Assembly (NCBI RefSeq): GCF_036785885.1
Contig: NC_092317.1
Location: forward strand, 6,140,501 to 6,204,500
Direction: 5' to 3'
Length of the DNA stretch: 64,000 nucleotides
DNA from: Coffea arabica
Taxonomy: Eukaryota > Streptophyta > Magnoliopsida > Gentianales > Rubiaceae
Part shown: positions 48,790 through 61,310 of the stretch, in pieces
How positions within the stretch are numbered: position 1 is the first letter of the stretch
Layout of the letters: each line of letters begins with the position of its first letter
The notes under the pieces: model-generated
Seen by the model: only the letters and a program-made list of their open reading frames with translations
Told to the model about the DNA's origin: nothing
Databases searched by the model: none
Position numbers and translations under genes: made by a program

Positions 48790-49087
48790 ATCCCTTCAAT
48801 CAATTTAGTCTTCAACCCATTTGATTTGAGCATTTACATCATGTGGACATATGCCCGTCTTTCCCGATGTTGTGTAGCATGAAGAAATTTTTTTTAATTT
48901 ACTTGGAATACTATACTCATATTTTGCTTTGACCGTCCCTTCAATTAATTTAAATTTCAATCCATTTGTTTTGAATCTTCACATCATGAGGACATATACC
49001 GCCTTTCCCAATGTTGTATAGCAAGAAGAAGAAATTTTTTTAAAATTTACTTGGAATACTATACTCATACTCGTATATTGTTTTGAC
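48790..49087. repeat. Tandem duplication of a ~150-bp AT-rich unit
   Basis: Two imperfect copies, 48790-48933 and 48934-49087. Each runs from CCCTTCAATNAATTTA through ACATCATGNGGACATAT to ACTTGGAATACTATACTCAT and TTTTGAC. No coding content. Flanking DNA (48301-48789 and 49088-49885) is AT-rich with poly-T runs and shows no gene; 49240-49880 may be an old AT-rich transposon. Confidence 0.8.
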
Positions 49088-49885
49088 ATGTGAATTATAA
49101 ATCTGAAATAACTTACTTGAATATTTAACTTTAAAAAAGTTAAGAAATAATAGGTGTCAATATAGTAACTTTTTTTTTTTTTTTTGGGTAAGTGGGAGGT
49201 CTTGAATTCAGACCTCTTACTTATAATTACAAGTGTTCATATTTCGGGAAAAAAAATTGAAAAATCAGCTGATCCAATTTAGATCAAATTTCAAAACAAT
49301 GGAATTCGGAAAAATCAAAATATAATATTCGATAAAATCGTTCAAGAATGGATATTAAAAATATATTACCGATTACCAACCAAATTAGTACATTTTTTAT
49401 TACTAAATATAAGATTAAATCTTAATCCTATTACTAAATACTAATTTGTAATTACTAATTAGCTAACTTAATTATAATTACACTTGGAAGTCAAATTTTG
49501 ATGGAAGTTAGCGTGTTGGAGTTTAGTTTGACAATTAAATTTAGAATTCTTGTTTATTTCAATGTTGTTTAAGAATTGAGATTATGAGTTAGGGCTTAGG
49601 ATTATGAACTTTTTTTTTTTTTTGCATATCATTTTTATTTGAATTAAGTTGATTGAATTTTATTAAAAACATATGAGATATTATTTTGTTACAACAATTT
49701 TTTTGAAAAAAATTAAAATATTTAAATTCACTATTGACATTTTTAATTTTGGATATTACCGAATTACTGATTTTTCAATCCAATTCACCAAACTAAAGTT
49801 TGGAAGGTAATCGAATATTATTGGTTTTAAACAATCGATTCCTTAATTACTGGAATTTTTTTAATCAAATTTTCCATTACTGGCA

Positions 49886-51609
49886 ATGGACGCCTCTACT
49901 GATAATCTCTCTTATTTTATCATCAAACTCAACCCTTCCCCTATCAATACGGTAACTCTGCTGTCACTCTCTCCTCTTCAGAAGAAGTTAAGGAATGAGA
50001 GGGCAGTCACTCTGCTGTCGCTTGGGACAGGTGGGATTCGGAACAGTAGGAGGCCATTTGATAATGAGGAGCCTAGAGAATTTGCAGATAGGTGTGCAGT
50101 TCAATGGCACCGGGTTGCAGTTTACCCTGAGAGGTTAGGAGCGCTAACTGTGAAGCATGCTGTACCAGGGTGAGCCTGTTTGGATTTATTTAGGCTTCTG
50201 TGATTGACATTTTGCAAAGGTTATGGCTATTAAGTGTTGAAATTCTAAAAGTTATTGCATATAACATGTCAAACTCCTATGTATACTAACATGAACTTTT
50301 AATTCAATTGAAAGAGGTGAAAAGAAACTTAGAATCCAAATTAATGAAACTTGGATTATGTCCAGTGTTCTGCTGGTTTCTGAGAAACGACAGCTCATAA
50401 TTGGGAATTTAATACTAAAGTGAGTCAGTTTTGTAGATTACTTGGCAGACCACCAAATTAGATGGTTTATGTTGTGGTTCGAGAATTTCACCTTTTTTTT
50501 TATTCAATTTGTTGGTGTTTGTACAACAAATCCTGCTCCGTAAGTCTTACCCCTTTAGTTGTTACTATTTTTATTGATACGAACTGGTGGTCCTTGGGCA
50601 TTGTTACTATGTTTAATCAGTCTACTTTCTCATCATAGTTGATTTATTAAAGATTGTAGCCTATGGAGATTTACCTTGGCTGTTTTTCTCTGCTCTCTCT
50701 CTCTCTCTCTCTGTTTCTTTCTACTGAGTTAGCTTTGAGCACGATTCGCCCTGCACTTATACTCATCAGCATGCACTGTTCTTCACTTAACAACCATGAG
50801 CATCCCTTGCTCCCACGTGTTAGTGCATCAATCAATTGCTCACTTTCTTTTGAGTTATGGTTATATCCTTAATGTTATTGATGTTTGCATCACCTCACAG
50901 ATCAGTCTTGTACGTGGAAGGAAATCTGGAGACTAAGATATTTAATGATCCGATAACTGGTCTAGTTCGACGTATACGAGAGATTGCAATACGCCGAAAT
51001 GGTAAGTTTATCACCGTGTTCCCACATACTATCATAATTGCACTGTTGTTAGTTATAGTGCTTGTCTCCAGAAACAAGAAACTATGTTTATTGAAGGTAC
51101 AGTATCAATTCAATCTGTTTTATTTTCTGATTTCATGTTGGTAAACTACATATTTCTGTACTTATATTGATGCTGTTTTTTCAGCTATTTGCCGCTCGGT
51201 GATTTTTTTTTTAAGGATGTTTGAAAGAAATTTTATGTATGTTAGTCTATGGTGTCTCATCTCTTCTGATGCCAAAATATGAAAGCATTTGGTCACTTGA
51301 AAACCTGACTAGACTGTTTGCATGACTGCTTAATGAATAGGATATACAGTATCTGTTAACAGATACAAATGGAGCACTCCAATTTTGCTTTTCAATTGAT
51401 CTATTCCTATAAAGTTACATGTATAAAGCTTGTTCTGTCAATGAATTTTTGGAAGTTTCATTTAGTACCCAAAAAAAAAATGGTGAAACACTGATAATAT
51501 GGTGAACTCTGGTTATGTGGGTCTTGTAGGTCGGCTGGTGTTTTTGGGACAAGGAAGTGATAACCAGAAACCATCACAAGGAGATCTGAGAAGTGTTGGC
51601 TATTATTAA
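49886..51609 (+). CDS. Single-stranded DNA-binding protein, mitochondrial type, N-terminus apparently lost
   Basis: Exons 49886-50169, 50901-51001 and 51530-51609, with GT-AG introns and matching phases, give 154 aa. The OB-fold is recognisable: PLQKKLRNERAVTLLSLGTG, AVQWHRVAVYPERLGAL, SVLYVEGNLETKIFNDPITG, IREIAIRRNG, and a C-terminus ending SVGYY. This matches the At3g18580-like mitochondrial SSB family, whose members bind organellar ssDNA in replication and recombination. Known members are about 200 aa or longer with a transit peptide and a first strand before PLQKK. Here the first 30 residues look unrelated and a short VTLLSLSP/VTLLSLGT near-duplication is present. Upstream DNA is transposon-like. 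It may be a truncated gene or have an unseen upstream exon. Confidence 0.8.
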
Positions 51610-52360
51610 AGCGAATCAAGTGTGAAAGCAATGGGAGGCTCTTTGAGAGAGTATTTTAAAACACTCTTGTAATTATGTTTGAGCATTGCTTAGGGAGGAG
51701 ATTTGGGATGGCCAGATCAAGTCTGATTAAGAAATTGTACTATTTGTCTTGCTAATCTTGATGTCCCTTGCTGAAGTAGTCCGTGGTTGTTACTGGGAGA
51801 ATATATTCCCAGTATTGCTTCTGGTTGCGTTTGATAGCCAGTTTACTTGTTAGTTGGAAAAGTACTTCTATGCTCTCTCATTTATTGATGCTGGTATTTG
51901 TTATGCTCATAGATCGTTTAACTGTGTTATTCCGCAAATCAATAGGTATATTCTTGCAATAATCTGTTGGTTTTACTTCCAGGAGGGAGAGAAGTGGTGA
52001 ATGTGGTAGAGACATTAGAATGGTAGAAGAAAGCAATGATGTCTGGAACTAATTTACGAAGGGGGAGCCATTCTTTCTGCTGTACTTGCTGTTCCTTGTG
52101 TGTTATGTGCTACACATTGTTGGGGAGATGGAGACTCTTATTTAGCAGTATACCTGGCAATGGAGTAATCTTCTTGTGATATCAATTCATTGTCATATTT
52201 TAGCTCGATAGTAGACTGGATTCTAATAATCAGATCCAAATGAAGTTTGAGTTCTAGTTTCATGAATGGACGATAGGCAAGCGCACAAGTATTTGGAATT
52301 CAGGTGTTCAGTTTTTCGAGCCAGCTTTAATGGCATTCGTGTTCTATAATTGCACTCAAT

Positions 52361-52403
52361 TCCCACATCGCCTGCGAGCAGAAAAGCCAAGCACGTTATA
52401 TTT
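52361..52403 (+). promoter_or_regulatory. Plant Pol III snRNA promoter: USE and TATA
   Basis: TCCCACATCG (52361-52370) is the plant upstream sequence element, and TTATATTT (52396-52403) is the TATA box. Their 25-bp spacing is the Pol III type used by U6 genes; Pol II snRNA genes have about 10 bp more. The TATA box starts 29 bp before the transcript start. Confidence 0.9.
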
Positions 52404-52424
52404 GCTCTTCGGGCAGCAACCAAC

Positions 52425-52444
52425 GTCCCTTCGGTGACATCCGA

Positions 52445-52476
<32 letters not shown>

Positions 52477-52521
52477 GGCTCCTGCGCAAGGATGACACGC
52501 ACAAATCGAGAAATGGTCCAA
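52425..52521 (+). ncRNA. U6: U6 spliceosomal snRNA
   Basis: Starts GTCCCTTCGG and contains the ACAGAGA-box region (GATACAGAGAAGATTAGCAT), CGCAAGGATGACACGCA and AAATCGAGAAATGG, all standard U6 sequence. Two bases differ from the usual plant sequence: a T in the 5' stem-loop (TTCGGTGACAT) and a T in GGCTCCTGCGC. The ACAGAGA and AGC catalytic elements are intact. With the USE/TATA promoter and the terminator it looks functional, though the changes may mean a variant or an ageing copy. Confidence 0.95.
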
Positions 52522-52528
52522 TTTTTTT
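52522..52528 (+). terminator. Pol III terminator of U6
   Basis: Seven T follow GGTCCAA. A second GGTCCAAATTTTTTTGGGCT lies at about 52549-52568, a short duplication of the transcript's 3' end and terminator. Confidence 0.9.
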
Positions 52529-53436
52529 GGGCTTTCTCCTGCTGATTTTGGTCCAAATTTTTTTGGGCTATTTTACAGTGAGTGTTAAACTCAATGACCC
52601 GGCTTTTCTGTGATGATTGTGGGCTGTGTTGCATTGTGTGTCAAATATTCCGCGACTTTGGACTGCTCTGTTCAGCGTCAGTCTTTGCACTTGCGAAATT
52701 CAGCTATTTTTGCTTTTCTTTTTCTTTTCTTTTTTCTTGGCAAAAATCTAGTTTTGCCTTAATCAATAGAAAGACTTATTAAATCTTACTGTCGATGTAA
52801 GAATTGAACTGATAAGCGAGTCGTAAGAACTCTTGTAAGCGATTTATGATATCATAAACCTGTTTTGACTCGTGATGATAATCGAAGCTGAATTCATTCA
52901 AATTTTTTATTGTCAAAAAAAAAAAACTTGGTATGGCTCAAGTCCAAAGAAGAAAGAAAGTTATCCGATGGATCCTTAAATTTACGGGTTCATCACGACC
53001 TCGAGTTTGGACTAAAAAGTAGGAACCAGTTAGACTATGATGCCATCAAAAACAGTACATATAAAATATCTGCAGCAACCCCCTGGTTCTTTAAGAACCG
53101 CGTGTTACATGTATTACAGCAGGTAGAACTTAATTTTTATTCAATGAATGCAAAAATCGTTAATAAAGTTTTTTGCAACTTATATTTGGCTTTATTAGTT
53201 TTTTTTTTTCCTGAGCAGATCGCGTTATTATCCTAAAAGGGACAAGCAACAATATCACTTGTCATGTGCTTCAGTTATTGTGAATGGCACTCCATTTACT
53301 CTGCAATTTTTGCAAAATCACTTTAACAAAATGGACTATCATTAGCAATAGCTGAAGTGGCAATAGCAGTAATTATCCCACTGCAAATTTGAAAGTCCTC
53401 ATGTAATTTTCATTAAGCAAAAACTTGATTTCCTTT

Positions 53437-53505
53437 AATTGGGCCACATTCTGGTGGTCTATTGCTTCCGAGTTCAGAAAAGTCGGCAAAACTAGATGGC
53501 CCAAT
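53437..53505 (+). promoter_or_regulatory. Site II-like TGGGCC elements upstream of the cyclophilin gene
   Basis: TTGGGCCAC (about 53438) and TGGCCCAA (about 53497) are TGGGCY motifs in opposite orientation, bound by TCP factors in many plant organelle-protein genes. They lie 190-250 bp upstream of the ATG. The rest of 52530-53690 shows no gene. Confidence 0.45.
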
Positions 53506-53691
53506 AGGAAAGAGCTTGCTGACCTGACGATACTGAATTCGAAGCGATCAACTTTCCTGGCTTATGGCTTGGTTTCTCCTTTCCTTATCCACAAAATCAG
53601 TCTCTATGGAGGAGAAAACAGACATATCATGATTTATGAAAGTTATTGGAGAAACACCAGCAGAAACAGAGCTAGAATACAACCGAATCAA

Positions 53692-54943
53692 ATGTGGTCA
53701 AGTCAGAAACTGATGCAGTACTCACCCCAGTTACTTCAACCCCCAGCACTACCTCCTTCGCAAACTCAAACCACAAGTATCAAGCAATGCTGTAAAGTCT
53801 CACGCAGAGAACTTGCAATTTGTACCAACTCATCTTTGCTATTACTCTTAGGCTCACAGACGGTGGAGCCATTGCACCATTCAAGAGCAAGAGCGGAGGA
53901 AATTGAGGATACAAGTAAAGAAACTGAACAACTTGTGGAAAGTGAGGAAAATGAAGTTCCTAGGAACACTGAACTTGTGGAAAGTGAGGTTGCTCCTCGA
54001 AACACCGAACAACCAGTCGAAAGTGAGGATGATCCTCAAAAAACTGAACAACTTGCCCCAGAAGACGATTCAAAGAAAACTGCAGATCCCTGTGGAGAAC
54101 AAAATCCAACCCAGAGGGCATTTCTTGAAGTGTCAATTGATGGCGTGCCTCTTGGTAGAATTGTGATCGGGCTATACAGTGATAGTGTTCCATTTGGTAC
54201 AGCCCGATTCAGTGATCTTGTCAGTGGTGCAGCGGGCATTAGTTATAGAAGAAAAGAATTTGTTAAGATCACGCCAAACTATGTCCAACATAGTGGAGTG
54301 AGATCATATGGTGTTGATGCTGAGCTTGCGAGGAAGGCTGGAAGCAATTTGGCTGCTGACAGACTCACAGATGAATGGGAGAAGCAGTATGCGGCTTGTC
54401 CAGGGACAAAGAATTTGGCCAAAAGCATTGGCATTGTAGTGAGGGATCCTTCAAAACCACCACCCAAGTTGAAATTGATTGCACGCAAAGGGAAGCTAGA
54501 GATTGATCAAGAAAAGGTGGGAGCGGATCCTAATGGGACAGAATTTGTCATTGCTATTAAAGACTCGCCTGAACTAGATGCATCAACATTAGTGATTGGA
54601 AGAGTATTGGAAGGAATGGACGTTGTTGAGAAGATTAGCCAAGTGAAGACAGTACAGGAGAATACCAGTTCTCCCTATTTCAGGTACCTGTTGTACTCTC
54701 TCTGCCTAACAATACCAACATGACATTACATAGATGAGCAACTCTATGCACACACAATAGGACAAATAACATACAGCAAATGATCATTTTCCTAGATACA
54801 ATTTGAAATTAACATTTCTTCTTTATGAATTGCCCACCAGGGTAGCAAAGTTGATAGGAGACAAAAGGGCTGTTGTAGCAGAGAGAGGCTTTAATCGACC
54901 ATACTCAAAGGTGTTGATTACCAATTGTGGGTTGATAAAATGA
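53692..54943 (+). CDS. CYP26-2: Thylakoid-lumen cyclophilin-like protein, CYP26-2 type
   Basis: Exons 53692-54683 and 54841-54943 (GT-AG, phase 2) give 364 aa. The ATG at 53692 is chosen because it begins a plausible plastid transit peptide (MWSSQKLMQYSPQL), followed by a twin-arginine signal SRRELAICTNSSLLLLLGSQ and an ARA|EE cleavage site, the usual Tat route to the lumen. The open frame goes further up to 53425 but that part looks untranslated. Then comes an acidic tandem repeat (residues about 75-135) and a cyclophilin domain (RAFLEVSIDGVPLGRIVIGL, VPFGTARFSDL, GTEFVIAIKD, VIGRVLEGMDVVEKI), ending CGLIK. The classical isomerase active-site residues are largely not recognisable, as in CYP26-2 relatives. 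It is convergent with the zinc-finger gene, stop to stop 322 bp apart. Confidence 0.88.
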
Positions 54944-55265
54944 ATGAAGCCCCTATAGATCACTTATTTCCATTTTGTAATAGAGGACAAGATTGTGCGG
55001 GGAAATTCTTTCACATTGATGATTCTCAGTAAATTTTTGTGCTGTCATAAATTGGAGTTATGCATACATGGACAGTACAGCTGCAATCGCAACAAGCTGA
55101 AAATAATGAAAAGCTATTACACTCATCCTTAAAAGGAAATCTTTAAATTCAAGTAGGCAAGAAAAACTAGAAAAGCTAAGTATGCATACGTAAGTGTGCT
55201 TTCCTGATTAGCTCTGCAATCTCACAATCATTTGACATGCTACAAAGTCAACACTATCCCAGGCA

Positions 55266-58200
55266 CTAGCTCGCATGAGTATGCTTCGTTCTTTTTACAG
55301 GTGGGGAACTGAAAAGCTTTCTGATTGAAGCAATTGGATCATCCACCTATATCAAAGAGAGGACATAAGAATGCATTTGACACTTATACATTTACAAAGG
55401 AGGAAGCCAAGTAGACAGAGAAAATTAAATAGGCTAAGACTGCGGCTACAAGACAAAGAATTCACCCAACAAGCATTTCAGTTTGGAACCGTATCTCAAA
55501 TGGGTTTAGGTAAAATTTTACATTCTAGGCTGAGTCATTTGAGACTAAGATGAAAACTGGGTGCAGCAACTAAGAAGCAAATTGATACAGATGCTGTACG
55601 TGATGCTCTTATTATCTTGGATCACAACATTGAAATGATAGTAACTAACTATTCCAAGTGTTATGCATACTCATATACTGTACAAGGTGAACCAAGTAGC
55701 ATAAAATTCTATGATTAGGAGCATAATTCAAGATGCTTGTTTAGCTACAGCAGATTGAAGAGTACCAACCAGAAAAATACATGTACCAGTAAACCAAAAT
55801 TGCAGACCACGATAAACACCAAATGCGAACTATACTCTCTAATTTTGGCATGCATATTGTAATTACTGCTGCTATTGTATCACTTCGTCATTTACCTCAA
55901 TTAAGGAAGATGGTGGATTTTCAGCAAAGGACTCCGAGAATTCTTTATGGCGTTGTAAAGCAGACAGAGTTTGTTTCCATCCAGGAGCAGAATTACCAAT
56001 GGATGCAATCCACGGACAAAAAAGTTTGTGCTGCCTGATCGGATCGAACTCCATCGAGTTGTGCAGTGATTCTTGTTCTGGATTCCTTCCTGTAGAACAG
56101 CAGATAAAAAGCTTACCAATATTTTTCAGACTAAGAACTAACCTCTGAACCCTCTAGAAGTAGACCAGATAAAATATCAGTAACTACTTTTTTTACATCA
56201 ATTGCTAGACAGTCAAAATAACATGAAAGTAGGAAATGGGTAAGAACCTTTACAGTGTATTATATATGTTAACATACCAGGACACATATCATGCTTCACA
56301 TATAGTATGATGTTATATGCATCTGGGAAAACACCATTCAATATCATAAAATGTTCAAGGTTGATATGACAATTTCTCTTAATTAATGGGTACAGAAGCA
56401 AAAATCATAGAAAGACCAGAAAAGAAGACACTATTTTTTTCTTTGTCAAGGTAAAAGTTCAGAACATGAGACACTGCAAAAAACAAAGATAGCTCTTTTA
56501 CCCAAACTAGTGTGAGGAACATTGCTGTCTCCAGCCTGCCCTCCAGACTCCACAGCATTGTTACTTTCCTTATCACCTGGCAAGTTGTCATTTTTGCATG
56601 TGGCAGTCTCAACGACCATCCCAACATTATTTTTGACATTACAGCTGGAAAATTCCCCAATTTGTGACCTGTTACAGTCCTCGACTACAGAATCAACTGT
56701 CTTGGCACTACCCACATTTTTTACTAGCATGTCAGCACTACCCAAACCTCCTCCTACAACCTCCATGTTTTCAAGTTGTTTTTCATTATTGGAAACTGGT
56801 TCACCAACTTGATCATTTGCCTGTTGCGATGTATTCCCTTCCACCAATGCCATTTCTTGGTCTTTACAGACCATATAGTTGGTGGAAAATCGAGCTCTCA
56901 AATTCCGTCCAATCAGAGGCAAAGATATAGTTGCTCTATAATTTTGCTTTGCAGGTGGAGGACCACCAGCAATTGTCAAATTCAAAGTACATGTTTTCTC
57001 ATTTGAAGATGTAGAAGCCGCAAAATCATTACGACCCTCATTGCTGGAAAAGGAGCTCCCAGGAGCACTATTCTTGGATTGGGGAGTATCATTTTGACCA
57101 TCAACTTCAGTATATCCAACCAACCTCAGAAACTCTATAGGTTGTGGAACTGAAGAAAAAGCCCACAAACCAATACTAGCACCACAAAGCCTGCACTCAA
57201 AGACAACGGAATTGGGTTCATAGAGAACTCTCTCAGAAGCCTGAGAATCATTAACAGCCTCCAAAACCCCTTTAGCAGAGGAACGGATGACACTCAGATT
57301 AAGCTTATCAGAGGCTAGATGAGGTTGATTTGCCAAATTTACATTGTTGCTAGAATCTTCTTTTCCAACCTTGCAATCAACAATATAAGGTAATGAATGA
57401 AATTCCCAGCCAAAAAGACTGATTAGCTTTTGTGCCTGCAAAATACAATGTTCATGTTAATAAACATCATAAGATAGAAAATTCTAGAAGGTTAACCAAC
57501 TAACATAATGTTAGTACCAATACAAATCATGGACCCGTTCAGTTCAAACCAAAAGCAAAAGTCACACTGCTAACAAATACAAGAATCCGGGAGTAGCACT
57601 ATTATTAGCTGGTCAAGAAAGTGAAATTGAAACAAGCTCATGACAGATGACTCCAAAGGATCTGTCTGACTCTGTTTGTGTATGCATAAACACACATTAA
57701 ATGGATAGCTTCTTAGCATTCCATCAAATATACAATTTAAACAAGCTTTGAGCTTCAAGATTGTAGATCGTAACAAAAAATAAATGTAATGGGCAGAAAT
57801 TGATGAAGCAGCTAACAAATACTGGCATTAAAAGACAATCGAGCTGCTGAAAGTCATGCAAAATGGCTGAAGACTATTCTTTACAGTAAGATATTAAATA
57901 TCCCTCTACAAGTGCATCACTTGCATACGTAATGTTTGAACCTGATAGTATGAAGCAGAAGATGCTGAAGGAGGGTTATTTATGAGACTTCTACTAGCAT
58001 CAGCAGATTTATTCTTCTCCGCACCTGAAGGTCCTCCAAAAAATTGCTCCAGCTGAGGGCTTCTTATGTAATCAATGGCGGAAGGTGAAATGATTGGGAG
58101 AGCTGAAAGCTGCAATAAAGCTGAACACCTTTTTTTATAGTCATCAACTAAAACAGCAGTTGGCTTTGGGGGAAACTCTGCAAGTTTTTCGTCACAGATA

Positions 58201-60477
58201 TTGTCCACCCATGGGCAAAGTAGTTTGTGCCCAGTATCTAGCTTCAAACTGAATACCAAGGCTGCCTTCTCAACTGGTAATGAGTCACCAGGAACACAGT
58301 AGAAGAGAACCAAAAAAGAAAGAAAAGATATCAGAGAGAAACAAAGAAATGAGTTGCTTCACAAATCAGCTACAACATGAAGAATAATTTGCCCTCCACA
58401 TAGCAGAATGGTAAAGAGAATCGTGCTTACCTTGTTGCTGTGTCCAAGACGATGGAGTAGAAAAAAGAAGACGTGCACCACATGATTCACAGGCAAGGGT
58501 ATCCATATCCACATTGATCCAACCCCTCCTAGTGCAATTCACTGCACTAATTGTCTGATATTGATGGAGAGAATTAATTTTCTAATTCTGGCTTGTCTTC
58601 CAGAGTTTGATGGAAAGAGAGACAATAAAGGCAAACAATACCAAGAAATATATGTCTTACTTTCAAATGGAGAAAGGTCATATTTGTAAGAATTTAATCC
58701 AATTTACATACAAGAAGTTTGGAACTGCAACATAACCCATATCTTAAGTCCACTTAAATATTTATGGTACCAGATATTATCTCTCTACAAGCTGTACTTC
58801 AAATCCACCAGTACATCCATAGCTAAATGTACAAATATGCTAAAAGGATGTTTTGGTAAGTCTGGAAAATCTCACCTAATTTTCTGGACAAGTCTCTTTG
58901 AAAAGATGAACCACAGTGGATTCTAAATGTGGTGTATATATCGGTGATGTGGGAATGATGGAGTTTTACAAAATATAAATTTCTGGTTTCATGAATATGG
59001 AGAAAAATGGGTGACAGAATGTATGATGTTATGAGCACCACAATGGCCACTAAAGGCAAACATCCAGGTTGAAACAATTTTGACAAATGATGCTATAATT
59101 ATATGGCAAAGTGGATCAGCTTATGGAGCTTCTAGCATCTCATTAAAATAGGCAAGATTACTTTATGCTGTAACAATGAAATGTTGCCACGCCTCATTGA
59201 TCTTGTTGTGGATATCTCATGGAAGTTTTATCAATTCTCAACTATCCGAAAAATTTTGCGTACTAGAATTGGAGTTATAACTTGGATCAGGAAAATTTAG
59301 ACAAAACTTTAACAGCCAATGCCCATGATTGATATTTGACAAGAAAAGAATTAAGTCTTGCAATTTAGAACCAATCATCCAAAAAAAAAAAAAAAAATCC
59401 AATTCCCATTGCAGAGAGCAGGCTCTGAGATTTGTACCTGTGGTTTAGCAAACCAAGTCATGGACTTGAAAGTAGACAACCTCCTAAATAGATCATCACG
59501 GTTCCATGGTCTGCAAGATGGAGCTTGTATTGAACCACTTGAACCGGATGACACCTGCATTTCCTCAGTTGGATTTAACCTCGATTTTGGACCAAGTATG
59601 CCCAATGCAGAGGATACATTCGGCCATTTCTTGCCTTTCAACCACCGAACTCCATCAGCACTACTGTTTTAACCAATTTTGTCAAAAAAAAAAAAAAAAA
59701 ATCATTGGCAACAAGTTTCACTCTCTCTGGTTGTAGCAGTCCAATTCTTATTGACAAACACAAACACACAAAAGAAATGCAAGATCAATTTCCTTGCTTG
59801 GAGGTATCCAATTCTTTTTGCTTGAAGCAAAAAAAAAATAAAATTGAAATACATGCACGCACACAACAAACACACACAAAACACTCCCTTTAAAGGTACA
59901 TTTTGGTATTTCAGGTAGAAGCTTCTATTTTAACCACTCAAACACAGTATCATACTCTACAAACAAGAAAAAATCAACCAAAGTTATACAATATTAATAA
60001 TTAATATTTCGGCTTTATAGCGCTTATGCATCAACATTTCAGTTATCAGCCAAAATCATACATTGGGTTTGTTTGGATAGTGTATTATTTGAAATATTAT
60101 TTGGAATAATTACTGTAGCAACATTTCAGTTCACAATAACTTCGAAATCCAAACAAGAAAAATTAAAATACAGAGAAAACAACGAAGTGACAACTTCAGC
60201 AGCTAAAGTTCACTTTCAACCAAAAGGAAAAAAAAAAAAAAAAGAGTACATAAAAGAGCAATGAGAAGCCGTTGATAAAAAATTGTGAAAGAGTTATATA
60301 AAGAGAATTAACGAGGAAAGCTGAAGAAGAAGACCTGGTGGTGGTGGAAGCAGAGGAGCCGTTATTATTATGATGATTATTATCGCTATTATTAGGCTTG
60401 GATTTGGTGGTGGCGGTGGTCGGAGATTCCGGAAACAGCCTCTCTAATATTGCTTCGATTCTCTTTTGTGCCGCCAT
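55266..60477 (-). CDS. C3HC-type zinc-finger protein, NIPA/MEM1-like
   Basis: Seven exons: 60477-60335, 59663-59438, 58554-58431, 58273-57942, 57435-56502, 56089-55896, 55346-55266. All are GT-AG and phases fit, for 677 aa. It starts MAAQKRIEAILERLFPESP, then RPWNRDDLFRRLSTFKSMTW. The first C3HC zinc finger spans exons 3-4 (NCTRRGWINVDMDTLACESC, then GHKLLCPW). A second similar domain spans exons 5-6 (FECRLCGASIGLW, then FDPIRQHKLFCPWI, PGWKQTLSAL). The tail is VDDPIASIRKLFSSPP and a basic end. Animal NIPA is an SCF substrate adaptor for cyclin B1. The Arabidopsis relative At1g48950 (MEM1) is linked to DNA demethylation and damage response; this protein is closest to it in size and layout. 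The first donor (GTCTTC) is weak but needed for the frame. Confidence 0.88.
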
Positions 60478-60784
60478 CTCTCCTTATTGCTAAATTTTTT
60501 GGCCTGAGAAAAAAAAGGCTCAAAAGAATCTGGACATAATAGAATTTACTTGGATTTTGAAGAGCTAAATATGGTAGTAAATTGCTCCGGCAGCGCGCCA
60601 CCCCAAAGTGAAGCTGTTAAATTAATGAGCTGTCCATCGGAAAATTTTTTGAAATCTTTTTTTTTTTAAACCACATTTGCTAATTACATTTTTATCTAAA
60701 ATAAATTACATTACAAAAACTATTATAGTATACAGAATTTGTGGATAAAAAAAAAAGATTTTGATGGTAATAATTATTATAATT

Positions 60785-60816
60785 ATAAAGAAAGAAAGAG
60801 AGAGAGAGAGAGAGAA
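60785..60816. repeat. (GA)n microsatellite
   Basis: GAAAGAAAGAGAGAGAGAGA-type run between the two divergent genes. Neighbouring 60640-61180 is AT-rich without a gene. Confidence 0.85.
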
Positions 60817-61179
60817 GATTCTAGTACTATATAAACATACACAGAAATATATTTATTATTTTGATATCAAAAGTTTTTCTTTCATTCAATTATAAGGTTT
60901 TGGGAAAAGTTTTAGTTAGGCATTTGTTTGAAATTTTTTTATATTTCTAGTCGATTTTTTTGTCATAATTTTCCTAAAATTTATTTCTTGGTTCAACTAT
61001 TTCATTCCCTTAAAGAAATATTTTAATCACATTCATAAGTGGATTCAAGTATTATTGTATTTATTTTATTTAAGAACTTCAAGTATTGGTATTATTGCTT
61101 CAAAATTGTTAACATTATACCATGTTTTGTCAACCTATTATTTATTTATTTATATTAGACTTAGTTGGACCTTTCTAAT

Positions 61180-61310
61180 GAAGCCCAATAGTCGTATGGT
61201 GTTCTTGGACGCTTGGACCTGACAATGGAAAGGTCCAACAGAGAGTGTATGACAGTATGGGGTTGTATCAACTAACAATTCTTTTTTATCCTTAGCCCAG
61301 CCCAATTCAA
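61180..61310 (+). promoter_or_regulatory. GCCCA-rich promoter elements between divergent genes
   Basis: AAGCCCAATA (about 61183), TTAGCCCAGCCCAATTC (about 61294) and AAGCCCG (about 61323) are site II-type motifs typical of nuclear genes for mitochondrial proteins. They lie closer to ccmH than to the zinc-finger gene. A 5'-leader intron (donor AGGTAAGT at about 61443, acceptor CAG at 61583) precedes the ccmH ATG. Confidence 0.45.

Noticed and set aside
53425-53691. N-terminal extension of the cyclophilin ORF
   Set aside because: The signal for plastid and thylakoid import starts at 53692; the upstream codons carry promoter-like TGGGCC motifs and do not look coding.
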